DNA from: Mucilaginibacter cryoferens
GTDB lineage: Bacteria; Bacteroidota; Bacteroidia; Sphingobacteriales; Sphingobacteriaceae
Reading direction: 5' to 3'
Length of the DNA: 64,000 nucleotides
Assembly (NCBI RefSeq): GCF_014205845.1
Contig: NZ_JACHCR010000001.1
Location: forward strand, 434,001 to 498,000
The notes beneath the pieces are model-generated. The model ran no database searches. It was given only the letters and a program-made list of their open reading frames with translations, and had not been told where the DNA came from. The translations under genes were made by a program, and so were the position numbers. Positions 26,851-37,500 of the stretch are shown here, piece after piece; the first letter of the stretch is position 1, and every line of letters begins with the position of its first letter.

Positions 26851-28053
26851 CTATTTATTAATGTTTTTATACCTGTTTAAAGCTTCGATAAAATAGTAAT
26901 CGGCGTAAGTTAACGGCACATCTACCTCCGATTTGGCCGGTAAGCTGCCCACGCTATGCTGCAAAATAAAACCGCCGTTGGTACCTGCAGCAGCCATGTA
27001 GGGTTGCTTTGATAGGTTTTTGATGATGGTTTCGGCAGTGCTATAATATTGCTGCCCCTCCTTTTTACCTGCATAATGACAAAGCTCTAAAAAGGCCGAA
27101 GCCATTACCGAAGCAGCCGAAGCATCGCGCAGCGCGTTGGGTATGTTGGGTGCATTATAATCCCAGTAGGGTATTTTATCTGCCGGCAAATTAGGGTTGT
27201 TTAATATAAACCCGGCAATATGATTGGCCTGATCGAGGTATTTTTTATCTTTTGTTTCGCGATACATTACGGTATAGCCATATAAACCCCATGCCTGCCC
27301 ACGCGCCCAGGCCGACTCATCTGCAAAGCCCTGCGCGGTACGCTTTTGTTGCACTTCGCCGGTTTGTGGGTTGTAGTTAACAACGTGGTACGAACTGTAA
27401 TCGGCCCTGAAATGATTTTTCATGGTGGTATTGGCATGCGTAACCGCTATTTTGTAAAAACTACTGTCGCCGGTTACGTGTGTTGCCCAAAACAATAATT
27501 CCAGGTTCATCATGTTATCAATAATTACCAGGTATTCTTGTTTTTTTGAATCCCATGATTTGATGCAGCCTACTTTGGGATCAAAACGGGTGCATAATGA
27601 TTTTGCGCTATTGATGAGTATTTGCTTATACTCCGGCTTTGGCTCAAACTTTTGCGCGTTGCCAAAGCTACAGTACATCATAAAACCCAGATCGTGCGTG
27701 GTTTTGTTGTATTGTTCTTTTGCCAGGGCATCCAACATGCGGTCGGCTTCGGTAAGTAACGCCTTATCGCCTGTTTGGTGATATAAATATAATAATGTTC
27801 CAGGATAAAAACCGCTGCACCACCAGTCAGAACTACTGGTTTCTAATTTGCCGGTTGCCGGATAAAATGTTTTAGGGAACTTATCGGGTTCAAGCTCCTT
27901 CGCCATCAATTTATATTGATCTGCGGCGGTTTTATAATCGTTGCTGATGATTTGCAATAATTGCTTATCCTGCTTAAAAGTAGTTTTTTGAGCAAGGGCC
28001 ACATTAACACTTACCAGGAAGATGAAGATGCTTAAAGCACTTTTTAAAGTCAT
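26851..28053 (-). CDS. GH88 unsaturated glucuronyl hydrolase
   Basis: A 400-residue secreted (alpha/alpha)6-barrel enzyme. The two catalytic Asp residues are Asp121 (THDLGFMMYCSFG) and Asp179 (VIIDNMMNLELLFWA). DESAWARGQAWGLYGYTVMYRET is the family's most conserved stretch. GH88 enzymes hydrate the double bond of 4,5-unsaturated uronates left at non-reducing ends by polysaccharide lyases. Its presence means a lyase step is expected; the BNR_4 protein encoded just upstream is the only candidate in the locus. The signal peptide ends NVALAQ. The call is firm; the link to the BNR_4 gene is inference. Confidence 0.9.
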   Translation of the reverse strand: MTLKSALSIFIFLVSVNVALAQKTTFKQDKQLLQIISNDYKTAADQYKLMAKELEPDKFPKTFYPATGKLETSSSDWWCSGFYPGTLLYLYHQTGDKALLTEADRMLDALAKEQYNKTTHDLGFMMYCSFGNAQKFEPKPEYKQILINSAKSLCTRFDPKVGCIKSWDSKKQEYLVIIDNMMNLELLFWATHVTGDSSFYKIAVTHANTTMKNHFRADYSSYHVVNYNPQTGEVQQKRTAQGFADESAWARGQAWGLYGYTVMYRETKDKKYLDQANHIAGFILNNPNLPADKIPYWDYNAPNIPNALRDASAASVMASAFLELCHYAGKKEGQQYYSTAETIIKNLSKQPYMAAAGTNGGFILQHSVGSLPAKSEVDVPLTYADYYFIEALNRYKNINK

Positions 28054-28067
28054 GTTTTTATATTTTG

Positions 28068-29396
28068 CTAATTACTAACCGGGTTCCACTCCAAAACCTC
28101 CACCGGTTGAGGATCTACTTTGGCTTGCCCTTCGCCATCAACCTGCACCACTTTCTGTACAAACAGGTTTAGTATCTTTTTATTTTTCCAAAGCTCGGTA
28201 TCGTAGCTCGGCTCCCACTCGCCAACGGCAGATTGGGAAAGATCACTAACTATCCATTTATCACCGCTCAGTTTGTGGTTTACGGCTACAGAAACTTTGT
28301 TGTCGCGCTCCCTATCCCTAAATATCATCGCTGCCGCCATTTTATCACCCTCTTTCCAGGCGATGATTTGCGGGCGGGATACCGGGATACTTTTGGTACC
28401 AACTCCACCCAGGCTAAACGCAGTTTTGCGGAAACCCAGGTTACTTTGCTGCCATTTGCCTTCGGCCTTGTATATCAGGTGGTATTGGGGTACGGCCTGC
28501 CCCTCTTCGCGCCAATAGGTGGCAATAAACGGGTTGCCTTTATCATCGGCAAACATCGATGTTTGATTAATGAGTTCGCTTTTTTGAGGAATAGTACAGG
28601 CGTATTCGGCTGTAGCAGCCGTTATTGGCAGGGTATATTTTTCGCCTGTTGATTTTTGCCACGTAAGGCCTCCATCTTTTGAACAGGCGTAAGCCATATC
28701 ATGATTGCTGGCCACATCCGGGCTCTCGCGCCACACCCATGATAGGTGGATAGCGCCTTTAACATCAATAGCCATTTGCCAGTAGGCATTGCGCTTACCC
28801 TGGCCATCAATTAAATTATTTTGAATGTTTATCCATTTTTGGGTAGCAACATTGTACTTGTTTAGTACCAGGTTGCCATTACCAGAGGCTCCATCCCGGT
28901 AAAGGAATAAAAGATCGCCGCCAGGCAAACTATAAAACTCCGGGTAGCTCACATGATCTTCGCCAGTGCCGGTCATTGTTTTTTTTGCCGATAGCTGCAA
29001 GCTGCCCGGCCCGGTAGAAGTAACGTAATTTAATGGTTGATTGTGCAGCCCCCAGGCCATGTGTAAATAGCCTGCGCCATCTGCCATAATGCTGATATCT
29101 TTATGCGCATCGGTAGCGTCACCCTTGTATGGGGTAATTTGTGTTTGCCATTTGTTGCCCCCGCTTTTTCTTTTGGCTAATACGATATATTGTTCGTTGT
29201 TGTAATAAGCGGCATATTGTTCGCCGTTAAAGGTAACCAATGAGTTTTTGCGAAAGATTACCGTATTGACCGAATTGTTGGCCCACCCCAATCCTATGGT
29301 AGTAGTTTTTACCTGATTAACCTGTGCATCTGCAATTTGCAGGCAACCGGTTAATATATAAGCGAAGAGTAGATATTTAAATGAGCTTTTGACCAT
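28068..29396 (-). CDS. BNR_4 propeller protein (rhamnosyl-glucuronate-active type)
   Basis: A 442-residue exported seven-bladed propeller of the BNR_4 group. Typical stretches are SLVTFNGEQYAAYYNNEQYIVLA, DAHKDISIMADGAGYLHMAWGLHNQPLNYV, SYPEFYSLPGGDLLFLYRDG and RNAYWQMAIDVKGAIHLSWVW. The BNR_4 fold includes GH145-type enzymes acting on L-rhamnose-alpha-1,4-glucuronate and related lyases such as PL24/25; I recall these from memory. The N-terminus (YILTGCLQ) holds a possible lipobox. Together with GH88 and rhamnose mutarotase, a rhamnose-releasing lyase or hydrolase on arabinogalactan caps is the best guess. It is the first gene after susD in PUL-A, past a hairpin. Confidence 0.78.
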   Translation of the reverse strand: MVKSSFKYLLFAYILTGCLQIADAQVNQVKTTTIGLGWANNSVNTVIFRKNSLVTFNGEQYAAYYNNEQYIVLAKRKSGGNKWQTQITPYKGDATDAHKDISIMADGAGYLHMAWGLHNQPLNYVTSTGPGSLQLSAKKTMTGTGEDHVSYPEFYSLPGGDLLFLYRDGASGNGNLVLNKYNVATQKWINIQNNLIDGQGKRNAYWQMAIDVKGAIHLSWVWRESPDVASNHDMAYACSKDGGLTWQKSTGEKYTLPITAATAEYACTIPQKSELINQTSMFADDKGNPFIATYWREEGQAVPQYHLIYKAEGKWQQSNLGFRKTAFSLGGVGTKSIPVSRPQIIAWKEGDKMAAAMIFRDRERDNKVSVAVNHKLSGDKWIVSDLSQSAVGEWEPSYDTELWKNKKILNLFVQKVVQVDGEGQAKVDPQPVEVLEWNPVSN

Positions 29397-29405
29397 ACGA
29401 TAAAA

Positions 29406-29437
29406 GTATGCGGCAATTTATTACAATTGCCGCATAC
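29406..29437 (-). terminator. Intercistronic hairpin after susD (PUL-A)
   Basis: 13-bp perfect arms GTATGCGGCAATT / AATTGCCGCATAC with a 6-nt loop, between the SusD stop and the BNR_4 start. A U-rich tail is not present, so it may act as an RNA stabiliser or partial terminator that raises susC/susD mRNA over enzyme mRNA. Confidence 0.7.
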
Positions 29438-29450
29438 CATCTTAAATATA

Positions 29451-31076
29451 TTAATAACCAGGATTTTGTTCTAAAACAGCATCCTTATTCAACTGAATTT
29501 CTGTTAGTGGTATTGGTAACAGCAGGTTTTTTGCTGCCAAACCTGTTGTAGGGTGCTGAACATCGTTTGAGTTAAGCCTGGTAGCTCTATCAACCAAAGT
29601 TCCGGTACGCATCAGGGTCATTCTCCTATTTTCTTCACCTATCAACTCGCGGGCACGTTCATCAAGTACAAAATCCAATGTCATTTTATCCGCGGTAACC
29701 TGCGGTGCCTGGGCTCTTGTACGTAAAATGTTGATGGTAGCAGCGGCAGCATCTGTTTTACCTTGTTTTACCTGTGCTTCGGCCAGTAACAGATAGGTTT
29801 CGCCTAAACGCATCATAATAAAGTCCTTTATCATAGCATAGCCAAAAGTATCGTTAGGATCAAACGCACCCCATTTTAAAGTACTTGGGCAAATTTTATA
29901 AAGCGTATCCGGGCCTGTAAAAGGTACAGGCTTGCCTAACAAGGCCGGCTTGGTTGCATCGTTATAGTAATATTGCCTTTTAATGCTATATTGAGAATTA
30001 CGCATATCGCCGGTTGGATACAAACCATATAGCACCCAGTTACTCAGCCTTAACCTGCCAATACTGCGCCCGCCCAGGGTGTCGCAAGGTAGCAAGCCGC
30101 TAATGTTATAGTAAGCAGCACCCCATACCCGGCGTTGCTGGGCATTATCTGTATTGCCACCTACTACCGAACTTGGGTTTTCCTGCTCAATAACCCAAAT
30201 GGCCTCGCTGTTACCCTGCGCACGCCTTTGGTTGCCATATACAAACATATCTGAATAATAATCACCTCCACCGCTGGCCCTTACACCATAACGGCTATTA
30301 ATGAGGCTAAATTTACCACTGCTGATAACCGCCTGCGCCTGCTGCTCGGCCAAATCATTTTTACCCATACGCAGGTAAGCCTCAGCTAAAAGCTGCATGG
30401 CCATATACTTATTGGCACGATCAACCGGTTTACCCTGCACGTTTAGTTTTAACGTTCCCGCATTCAGGTCAGACAGGTTATTGCCTGCAAAAGTAAGGTC
30501 GCTTATGATCACATTGTTGATATCATCAAGCGAGGCGCGTACAAAATTTGTTTTAGGTACTGTAAGCGCGCTTGTTATCAATGGCACTTTACCAAATAGC
30601 GTTACCAGGTTATTATAGGCATAAGCCCTAAAAAATTTAGCTTCGGCATCAATGGCATTTTTACCTTTTTGGGTTAGTTTGGTATTTGATGGATCTTCAA
30701 CCGAACCAATAATAATGTTTGCATTATTGATAAGCGCGTAGTACTTACCCCAGATGTACGATGCCGCTCCATCTGTTGACGTAAGCTGCGCATAGTTATA
30801 ATAAGGCACTTCAATACCTTGCTGGTTGGCTGTAGCGTTGGCTACATCGGTACCTACCTGCCAAACACTTGGCCAGCCTTGTGCACTTGAGTAGGTTAAA
30901 ATTGTGCTTTCGTAATTATATAAGCCCACGGCTGCTGCTTCAAACCCTAACGAATCGTTAAGCGTTAAGGGAGTATATAGCGAATATGGCTTTTCATTAA
31001 GGTAAGACTTTTTACAGGATGCAAATGCAATAATAAGCACTGATACAGAAGCCACTATAATTGAATACTTTTTCAT
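29451..31076 (-). CDS. susD: SusD/RagB family glycan-binding lipoprotein (PUL-A)
   Basis: A 541-residue surface lipoprotein: the signal ends at Cys21 (IIAFASCKKSYL). It has the alpha-helical tetratricopeptide scaffold and C-terminal features of SusD/RagB: YLLLAEAQVKQGKTDAAAATIN and LDFVLDERARELIGEENRR, ending in a NPGY tail. It binds glycan at the cell surface and works as the lid of the SusC transporter encoded just upstream (19-bp gap). No separate SusE/F-type surface glycan-binding protein is visible in this locus, so some enzymes may share the task. The symbol is given as family role only. Confidence 0.95.
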   Translation of the reverse strand: MKKYSIIVASVSVLIIAFASCKKSYLNEKPYSLYTPLTLNDSLGFEAAAVGLYNYESTILTYSSAQGWPSVWQVGTDVANATANQQGIEVPYYNYAQLTSTDGAASYIWGKYYALINNANIIIGSVEDPSNTKLTQKGKNAIDAEAKFFRAYAYNNLVTLFGKVPLITSALTVPKTNFVRASLDDINNVIISDLTFAGNNLSDLNAGTLKLNVQGKPVDRANKYMAMQLLAEAYLRMGKNDLAEQQAQAVISSGKFSLINSRYGVRASGGGDYYSDMFVYGNQRRAQGNSEAIWVIEQENPSSVVGGNTDNAQQRRVWGAAYYNISGLLPCDTLGGRSIGRLRLSNWVLYGLYPTGDMRNSQYSIKRQYYYNDATKPALLGKPVPFTGPDTLYKICPSTLKWGAFDPNDTFGYAMIKDFIMMRLGETYLLLAEAQVKQGKTDAAAATINILRTRAQAPQVTADKMTLDFVLDERARELIGEENRRMTLMRTGTLVDRATRLNSNDVQHPTTGLAAKNLLLPIPLTEIQLNKDAVLEQNPGY

Positions 31077-31095
31077 GTCGTTATCTTTTATCAGT

Positions 31096-34000
31096 TTATT
31101 TTAATGAGATGTTGGCACCTAAAATGAATGTGCGGGTAACAGGATAATTATTGGTATAATCGGAAGCAAAAGCCGACTGATTAGCTGACGAATTTGAGGT
31201 TCCTCTTGTATAAGAAGTTTGCTCTGGGTCCCAGCCTATCCATTTGGTAAATGTGTACAGGTTACGGCCGCTTACATAAAATGTTAAGCCATTAAGATGT
31301 ACCTTATCCAATAATTCCTTAGGTACTACGTAGCTAAATGTAACATCTTTAATGCGGGTATAGCTGGCATCGCGGGGGTAACCGTATCCGCGGGTATTGG
31401 TATAAGATAATGCCTGGAACGAGTTATTACCGTTTGAAGGTGTCCAGTAACCAATTGCTTCAGGTGTATTTCTTCGGCCCGATTCATCTGCATAGTTCAA
31501 ATCTGTATTGTTTTGCATCTGTCCCTGGGCTGTTTGTATAAATATGCTCAGGTTAAACTGCTTGTAGTGCAGGGTATTGGTTAAACCGCCTGTCCATTTA
31601 GGTGTGGTTTGCCCCTGTATCACTTTGTCATCGGCTGTTATCTTTCCATCGCCATTGGTGTCGGCAAATTTCAGATCACCAGGTTTAGCTCCGGGATCTT
31701 GCTTTGAAGGATCTTCGCCTGTTTGCCAAACCCCGGTCATCTTATAATCGTAAATAACGCCAATGGGCTGGCCAATAAACCAACGGTTGCCCAGATCGCT
31801 TTTTCCATCGCCATATAAATCGGTAATTCTGTTACGGGTAACCGCGTAAACAATGGTAGATTCCCAACGGAAATCCCTGCCATCGATGTTACGTGTATTT
31901 AGCGTTATCTCCAGGCCTTTATTGGCAACCTTACCTATATTATCCCATACTTTAGAATAACCGGTAATAAGAGGCAAAGCTCTTTGCAGCAATAAGCCAT
32001 AAGTGTGTGTTTTATAGGCATCAACAGAACCATTTATCCTGCTATTAAAAAGCGAGAAATCGGCACCTAAATTTGTACCCACAGTTGTTTCCCAGTGCAG
32101 GTTAACGTTACCCAAATTACTGGCCTGCACCCCTATTGTACTTACACCATTAAAAGGAGAGCGCACTGTACCATCTGTTGTAATGGTTTGGTAAACATTC
32201 ACACCCTCGTTACCCGTTTTACCGTATGATGCTCTAAACTTTAGGTTATTAACAATTTTTGAATCCTTTAGAAAATCTTCCTGGCTAATATTCCAACCTA
32301 AAGCCGCTGATGGGAACACACCATACTTAGTAGTATTTGCACCAAAAACCGACGAACCATCACGACGTGCCGTAACGGTGAACAGGTAGCGGCTATCATA
32401 AGAATAGTTAATACGGGCCATTTGAGAGTTTAACGCATACCTATCCGAATTAGATGATGAAGTTTGTGTTGCACCCGCGCCAATGTTGTTGTAAGAAAGC
32501 TCGTCGTTAACAAAACCGGTAGCCGACGCCGTAGATGTAAAATAACGACGACGCTGAGCACTGTATAAACCGGTAAAATCAAAGTGATGCTTTCCGATAT
32601 CCCTGTTGTAGTACAACAAGTTTTCGATAGTGTATGAATTTGTTTCGGAACTGGTTGCACTGGCCGAACCCAACGGCACATTGGCCAGGCGGCCGCTGTA
32701 GCTATCCAAACGGGTTGGCAAATAAGTATAACCTGCATTTACGCGGTATTTTAAACCCTTAAGTATGCCGCCAAATTTAATTTCGGCATAGGCGTTTCCA
32801 TTAAGATTAACGCTACGGTTAAGCTGATCGGTAGTTAAGCCAAGCAACGGGTTAGTATACAATTGCTCGGGATTCATTGGGTAAATGGCATATGTGCCAT
32901 TGGCATTATATTCATTACCATACGGGCTCATAGCAGTAGCAAATAACAAGTTAGCACGGCCGCCATCGTAGTTATTATTGGCAATAAATGACGACATACC
33001 CACAGTTAAAAAACTGGTAACATTAATATCCAGATTTGAGCGGATGCTTACCCGGTTGTATTGATACCCATCAACTACACCTTTTTGTTTCAAATAATCG
33101 CCTGATACAAAGTATTTAACATCGGGGCTACCACCAGATATGCTTAGGTTATGATCTTGTATAACACCCTGCTGTGTTACCTGTTTCATCCAATCGATAG
33201 TACGACCGGCCTGGTAGTTTGGCAGTTCGGCGCTGTTGGGCACCGGGCTTGTTTGAGTTTGGCCGGTTTGTGACATGTAGTCGGCATATTTCTGAATATA
33301 CGAGGCTCCATCACGTGGAGTAAGCATATGCGCTATATCTTCTACGCCGGCATAACCATTGTAACGAATAACAGGCTTGCCGTTTGTACCCCTTTTGGTA
33401 GTAACCAATATAACGCCGTTTGATCCATTGGTACCATATATTGCCACTGCCGATGCATCTTTAAGTATTTCCATCGATGCGATATCGTTGGGGTTAATAT
33501 CATTAAGAGACCCTCCTGTTTTGCTCAGCGGAATACCATCAACTACCACATAAGGGCCTGTACCGGCACTTATTGAATTTTGGCCTCTTGAAATAGCTGT
33601 AGGCTGGGCCCCCGGCACCGAAGATGTGGTAGTAATGTTTACACCTGCCACAGCACCTTCAAGCGCCTGTAATACGTTGGTTACCGGTAATTCTGCCAGG
33701 CGCGCCTTTGGTATGGAAGTAACAGCACCTGTAACATCAGAGCGTTTTTGGGTACCGTAACCTACTACTACAACTTCATTTAGTTGTTTTTTATCATCCT
33801 CTAACACTATATTGAGGGATGTGCTGTTTTTACCAACAACAATACTTTTGGGAACCATACTTACAAACGAAATGTTTAAGGTTGCGCCTTCTGCCGCTTC
33901 TATTCTGAAAGTACCTGATACATCTGTTGATGTTGATTGGTTTGTGCCGGCCACCTTTATAGTTGCACCGGGCAATACATTGCCGGTAGCATCTTTTACT

Positions 34001-34113
34001 GTTCCTTTTACACTAATTTTTGTTTGTGCATAAGCTATTTGACCAATGCCCATAAGCATTGCAACAAATAACCACATGTGATAACGAGTTAAATAAGTAA
34101 ATTTATTCTTCAT
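31096..34113 (-). CDS. susC: SusC/RagA TonB-linked outer-membrane transporter (PUL-A)
   Basis: A 1005-residue outer-membrane beta-barrel that imports oligosaccharides with TonB energy. The signal ends GIGQIAYAQ, followed by a carboxypeptidase-like regulatory domain (about 32-110: KGTVKDATGNVLPGATIKV), then the TonB box and plug region (VVVVGYGTQKRSDVTGAVTSI), the family's DPNDIASMEILKDASAVAIYG motif, and a C-terminal barrel ending in FILGANISLK. It is the first gene of the PUL-A structural operon, 466 bp after the HTCS stop, with that gap holding the likely promoter. Confidence 0.95.
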   Translation of the reverse strand: MKNKFTYLTRYHMWLFVAMLMGIGQIAYAQTKISVKGTVKDATGNVLPGATIKVAGTNQSTSTDVSGTFRIEAAEGATLNISFVSMVPKSIVVGKNSTSLNIVLEDDKKQLNEVVVVGYGTQKRSDVTGAVTSIPKARLAELPVTNVLQALEGAVAGVNITTTSSVPGAQPTAISRGQNSISAGTGPYVVVDGIPLSKTGGSLNDINPNDIASMEILKDASAVAIYGTNGSNGVILVTTKRGTNGKPVIRYNGYAGVEDIAHMLTPRDGASYIQKYADYMSQTGQTQTSPVPNSAELPNYQAGRTIDWMKQVTQQGVIQDHNLSISGGSPDVKYFVSGDYLKQKGVVDGYQYNRVSIRSNLDINVTSFLTVGMSSFIANNNYDGGRANLLFATAMSPYGNEYNANGTYAIYPMNPEQLYTNPLLGLTTDQLNRSVNLNGNAYAEIKFGGILKGLKYRVNAGYTYLPTRLDSYSGRLANVPLGSASATSSETNSYTIENLLYYNRDIGKHHFDFTGLYSAQRRRYFTSTASATGFVNDELSYNNIGAGATQTSSSNSDRYALNSQMARINYSYDSRYLFTVTARRDGSSVFGANTTKYGVFPSAALGWNISQEDFLKDSKIVNNLKFRASYGKTGNEGVNVYQTITTDGTVRSPFNGVSTIGVQASNLGNVNLHWETTVGTNLGADFSLFNSRINGSVDAYKTHTYGLLLQRALPLITGYSKVWDNIGKVANKGLEITLNTRNIDGRDFRWESTIVYAVTRNRITDLYGDGKSDLGNRWFIGQPIGVIYDYKMTGVWQTGEDPSKQDPGAKPGDLKFADTNGDGKITADDKVIQGQTTPKWTGGLTNTLHYKQFNLSIFIQTAQGQMQNNTDLNYADESGRRNTPEAIGYWTPSNGNNSFQALSYTNTRGYGYPRDASYTRIKDVTFSYVVPKELLDKVHLNGLTFYVSGRNLYTFTKWIGWDPEQTSYTRGTSNSSANQSAFASDYTNNYPVTRTFILGANISLK

Positions 34114-34579
34114 AATGTTGGGTTTTATTGGGTTAATTATTGGTTTATTGAATTAAATGGCGTTTAACCTGGGCGATTTAAAATAGCACCGGGCCATATC
34201 CATTTATGAGCTTTTAAAAATTTCATAACATCGATTAATGGTTAATAATTGTTTTACAATAAAGTCTGAGAAGAAATTATTGCTAATTGGCAGAAACGAA
34301 TTAAGCGTTATTTGGCATTACCAGAGAGGGGTAAAACTATAAATTATGGGGGTTAAAATACCTGTTTTAGCCTCATTTTAGCTATAAAGAGAACTTACAG
34401 CCAAAAATAAGTGTAAAAACAACATTCATTTTTTTTGAAGTATACTTTTCTCTTCGATGAAATGCAATCCTTAAATAAATGGGGATACGTTTATGTAAAG
34501 CTCCAGCCCCATCCCCCATTAACTAAAATGGAATGCGGATAAAGCTTTTGAAGTAGCAAGCACTGCGTTTAGCAGTTGA
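34114..34579. promoter_or_regulatory. susC promoter region of PUL-A (466 bp)
   Basis: No gene. It must hold the susC promoter (minus strand) and the end of the HTCS transcript. Two direct copies of TTTTAGC at 34365 and 34376, 11 bp apart, could be HTCS contact sites but this is weak. A small hairpin ACTGC-N5-GCAGT (34562-34576) sits just after the HTCS stop. CAAAAATA at 34402-34409 is a -7 box on the minus strand (TATTTTTG), but no -33 box was found. Confidence 0.45.
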
Positions 34580-37500
34580 TTATTTGGAAGATATTTTTTC
34601 AAACTCATTCATCCGGTATGATACCTGGAAATTTGCCCTGTGCTTTTTAATAAACTCCGAAGGATTAACACCAAATTGTTTATTAAACTGCTCGCGAAAA
34701 TACTTGGTATCGCTAAAACCAACCTGGAACGCGGCCTCGTTAACATTACAGTTGGTGTGGATCAAAAGCTCGGCGGCTTTACGCAGGCGCACAAAGCGGA
34801 TAAAATTATTAATAGACTGCCCGGTAATGGTTTTGATCCGCTTAAAAAGCGTAGGATAGCTTATGCCCATCTCTTTGGCAAGTACATAAACATCAAAAAC
34901 ATTATCGGTAAAATAATGCTCAATAATGGCGATACAATTATTTAAAAAGTCTTTATGCTCCTGGGAGATGTTGTGGGTAGTATTTTTCTTGGTTACCTCT
35001 TTATAAAAATACTTTTGTAATTCGGTTTTGCTTCTTAAAACACTTTTTACACGCGCGCTAAGTAATTCTTTATCAAATGGCTTGCGTATAAAATCTATAG
35101 CGCCCTCCTCAATGCTTTTCACCATAATATCCGGCGTGGCATCGCCGGTAAGTAAAATAACGGGGATGTGGTTAATGGTAGAATCCTCTTTCACAATTCT
35201 GCATAACTCAAGACCGCTAATGCCATCCATCACAATATCACTGATAATTACATCAGGGATGTGCTTTTTGATCAGATCGAGCCCTATTGTTCCATTCCTG
35301 GCTTCAATAACGGTGTAATCGGGAGTAAAGATCTTTTTAATATAGGTTCTGATCTGGTCATTATCATCAATAATTATAATGGTGTGCTTTTCTGAAATAA
35401 ACAGTTCCAGTTTGTTCAGCTCTTCTTCTGGCACAACAGAGTCCCGGTTATCGTGGTCAATAAATTCGTTAACGTATTTGTAATCGGGCGTTGTGTTTTC
35501 AACTATCTGCTCATTAACAAAATGCTGATTGCCTTTTGGCAGGCTTAGCACAAAGGTTGTACCCCCGTTTGTATTATTGGAGTAGCTGATATTACCTTTA
35601 TGATTGTTCACAAATACCTTTACCAGATACAAGCCTATACCAAACCCGGTTTTAAAGTAATTTTTATCCTTTATCTGGTAAAACTTATCAAATAACTTGT
35701 CGCCGATATCCGCATTAATCCCAATGCCATTATCGGTAATTTTAAAATATACGTTACCACCATCCTGTTGTACTATGATGTTGATATTGCCATTATCCGG
35801 AGTAAACTTTATAGCGTTGGAAATAAGGTTAAACAACGCTATCTCTATTTTTTCAAGATCGGCATATACCTCCAGGTAATCGGTAGTTTGTTCAAAGGTG
35901 TAGTTAAGCTTTTTTATTTTTGCCTGGTTTATAAAACAGGCAAATACCTCATGGCATAAGCTTACAAAGTTTAACTTACTCACTTTTAGCTGCGTGTTTT
36001 CGCTTTCGGTTTTTCTAAAAAGCAGCAGGTGATCTACCAAACCCAATAAGCGGCGGGCATTACGGTAAATAACATTCAACTCATCGGCAAAACCCTTATT
36101 TTGGTTAAGCAGATCTTTTATTGGATTGATAATTAAGGTAAGCGGCGTGCGAAACTCATGTGATACATTGGTAAAAAATGCAAGTTTCTTTTCGTTCAGC
36201 TCTTTTTCTTTTTCAACCTGTAGGTTTGCCAGCTTAACCTCAAACTTAAGGCCGGCTTGCTTAACTCTATAGCTATAAAATGCGTAAATAACCGCCGAAA
36301 CCATTGACAGATAGATGGCGTATGCCCACCAAGTGCGGTACCAGGGCGGTAAAACAACAATCCTTATGGCTATTTGCTTAACTGTCCAATTACCACGGGT
36401 ATCGGTAGCTTTTATGCGCAGGGTATAATCGCCTTCATCCAGGTGAGTGTAGTAGGCCGATTTTATTTTGCCTACGTAATTCCAATGCAGGTCCCAGCCA
36501 TCGAGGTAATAAGCATATTCAATTTTATCGGGGAAGGAGTATTCAAGAGCAGTATAATCAATTGTTAAAGTGGCCTGATCATAAGGCAGTACTATTTTTT
36601 TAAGACCGACAATGGATTGATCTTTGAGGTATTTATTAGAACCCTCCATCTCCTTGTTGTTGATCTTCAACCCGGTTAAATGCAGCGCGGGCTGATGATC
36701 TTCTATTTTAATACTATCGGGACTAAACATGTTAAAGCCATTAATACCCCCAAAAAGCATCTGGCCCGATTGAAGCCTTAACCCTGCATTATAATTAAAC
36801 TGCAGGCTTTGCAAGCCATCTGATACAATAAAATTGGTAAACCTGCCTGTTTTAGGCGAATACTGTGTTAAGCCATTATATGTGCTGCACCACAGGTTGT
36901 CTTTATCGTCGACAAGAATATTTAACACCGAATTACTTGGTAATCCATCAGTTTGGGTAAACCTTTTGTAGGTGTTATTCGCGGTATTATACAACAGCAG
37001 GCCGCCACCTTCTGTACCCACCCATAAACGGTTCAGTTTATCTTCGGTAATAGAGCGGATGGAATAGCCTATATTAAAATACCTGCTATTTTTATTAATG
37101 GCATCCACCTTTATCAGGTTACTATAATCGCCCGCCCAAAGCGTACCCTCATGATCTTCAAACAGGGAATGGATGTTGGTGAGCTTTTTATCAAACACTT
37201 CAAACCTATCTGCTTTACTATTATATAAATACAAAGCACCATCGCGCGTAGTACCTGCCCATAAACGGTGGTGACTGTCTTCGTACAGTTTCCAAAGGTT
37301 GTTATCGGCTGTTTTGGTAAAGGTGTTATAGCAGGTATAGTGTTTAAACTTGCCGGTTGATTTAATAAACGCATCTATCCCACCATTAAATGAGGCTACC
37401 CAAATTTTGTTATCAAACGTTTTAAGAATACTTACAATAAAATTGCTGCTTAACCAACCCGGTTGCGGCTGATGAATAAAGCTGGTATATAAGTTTTTTT

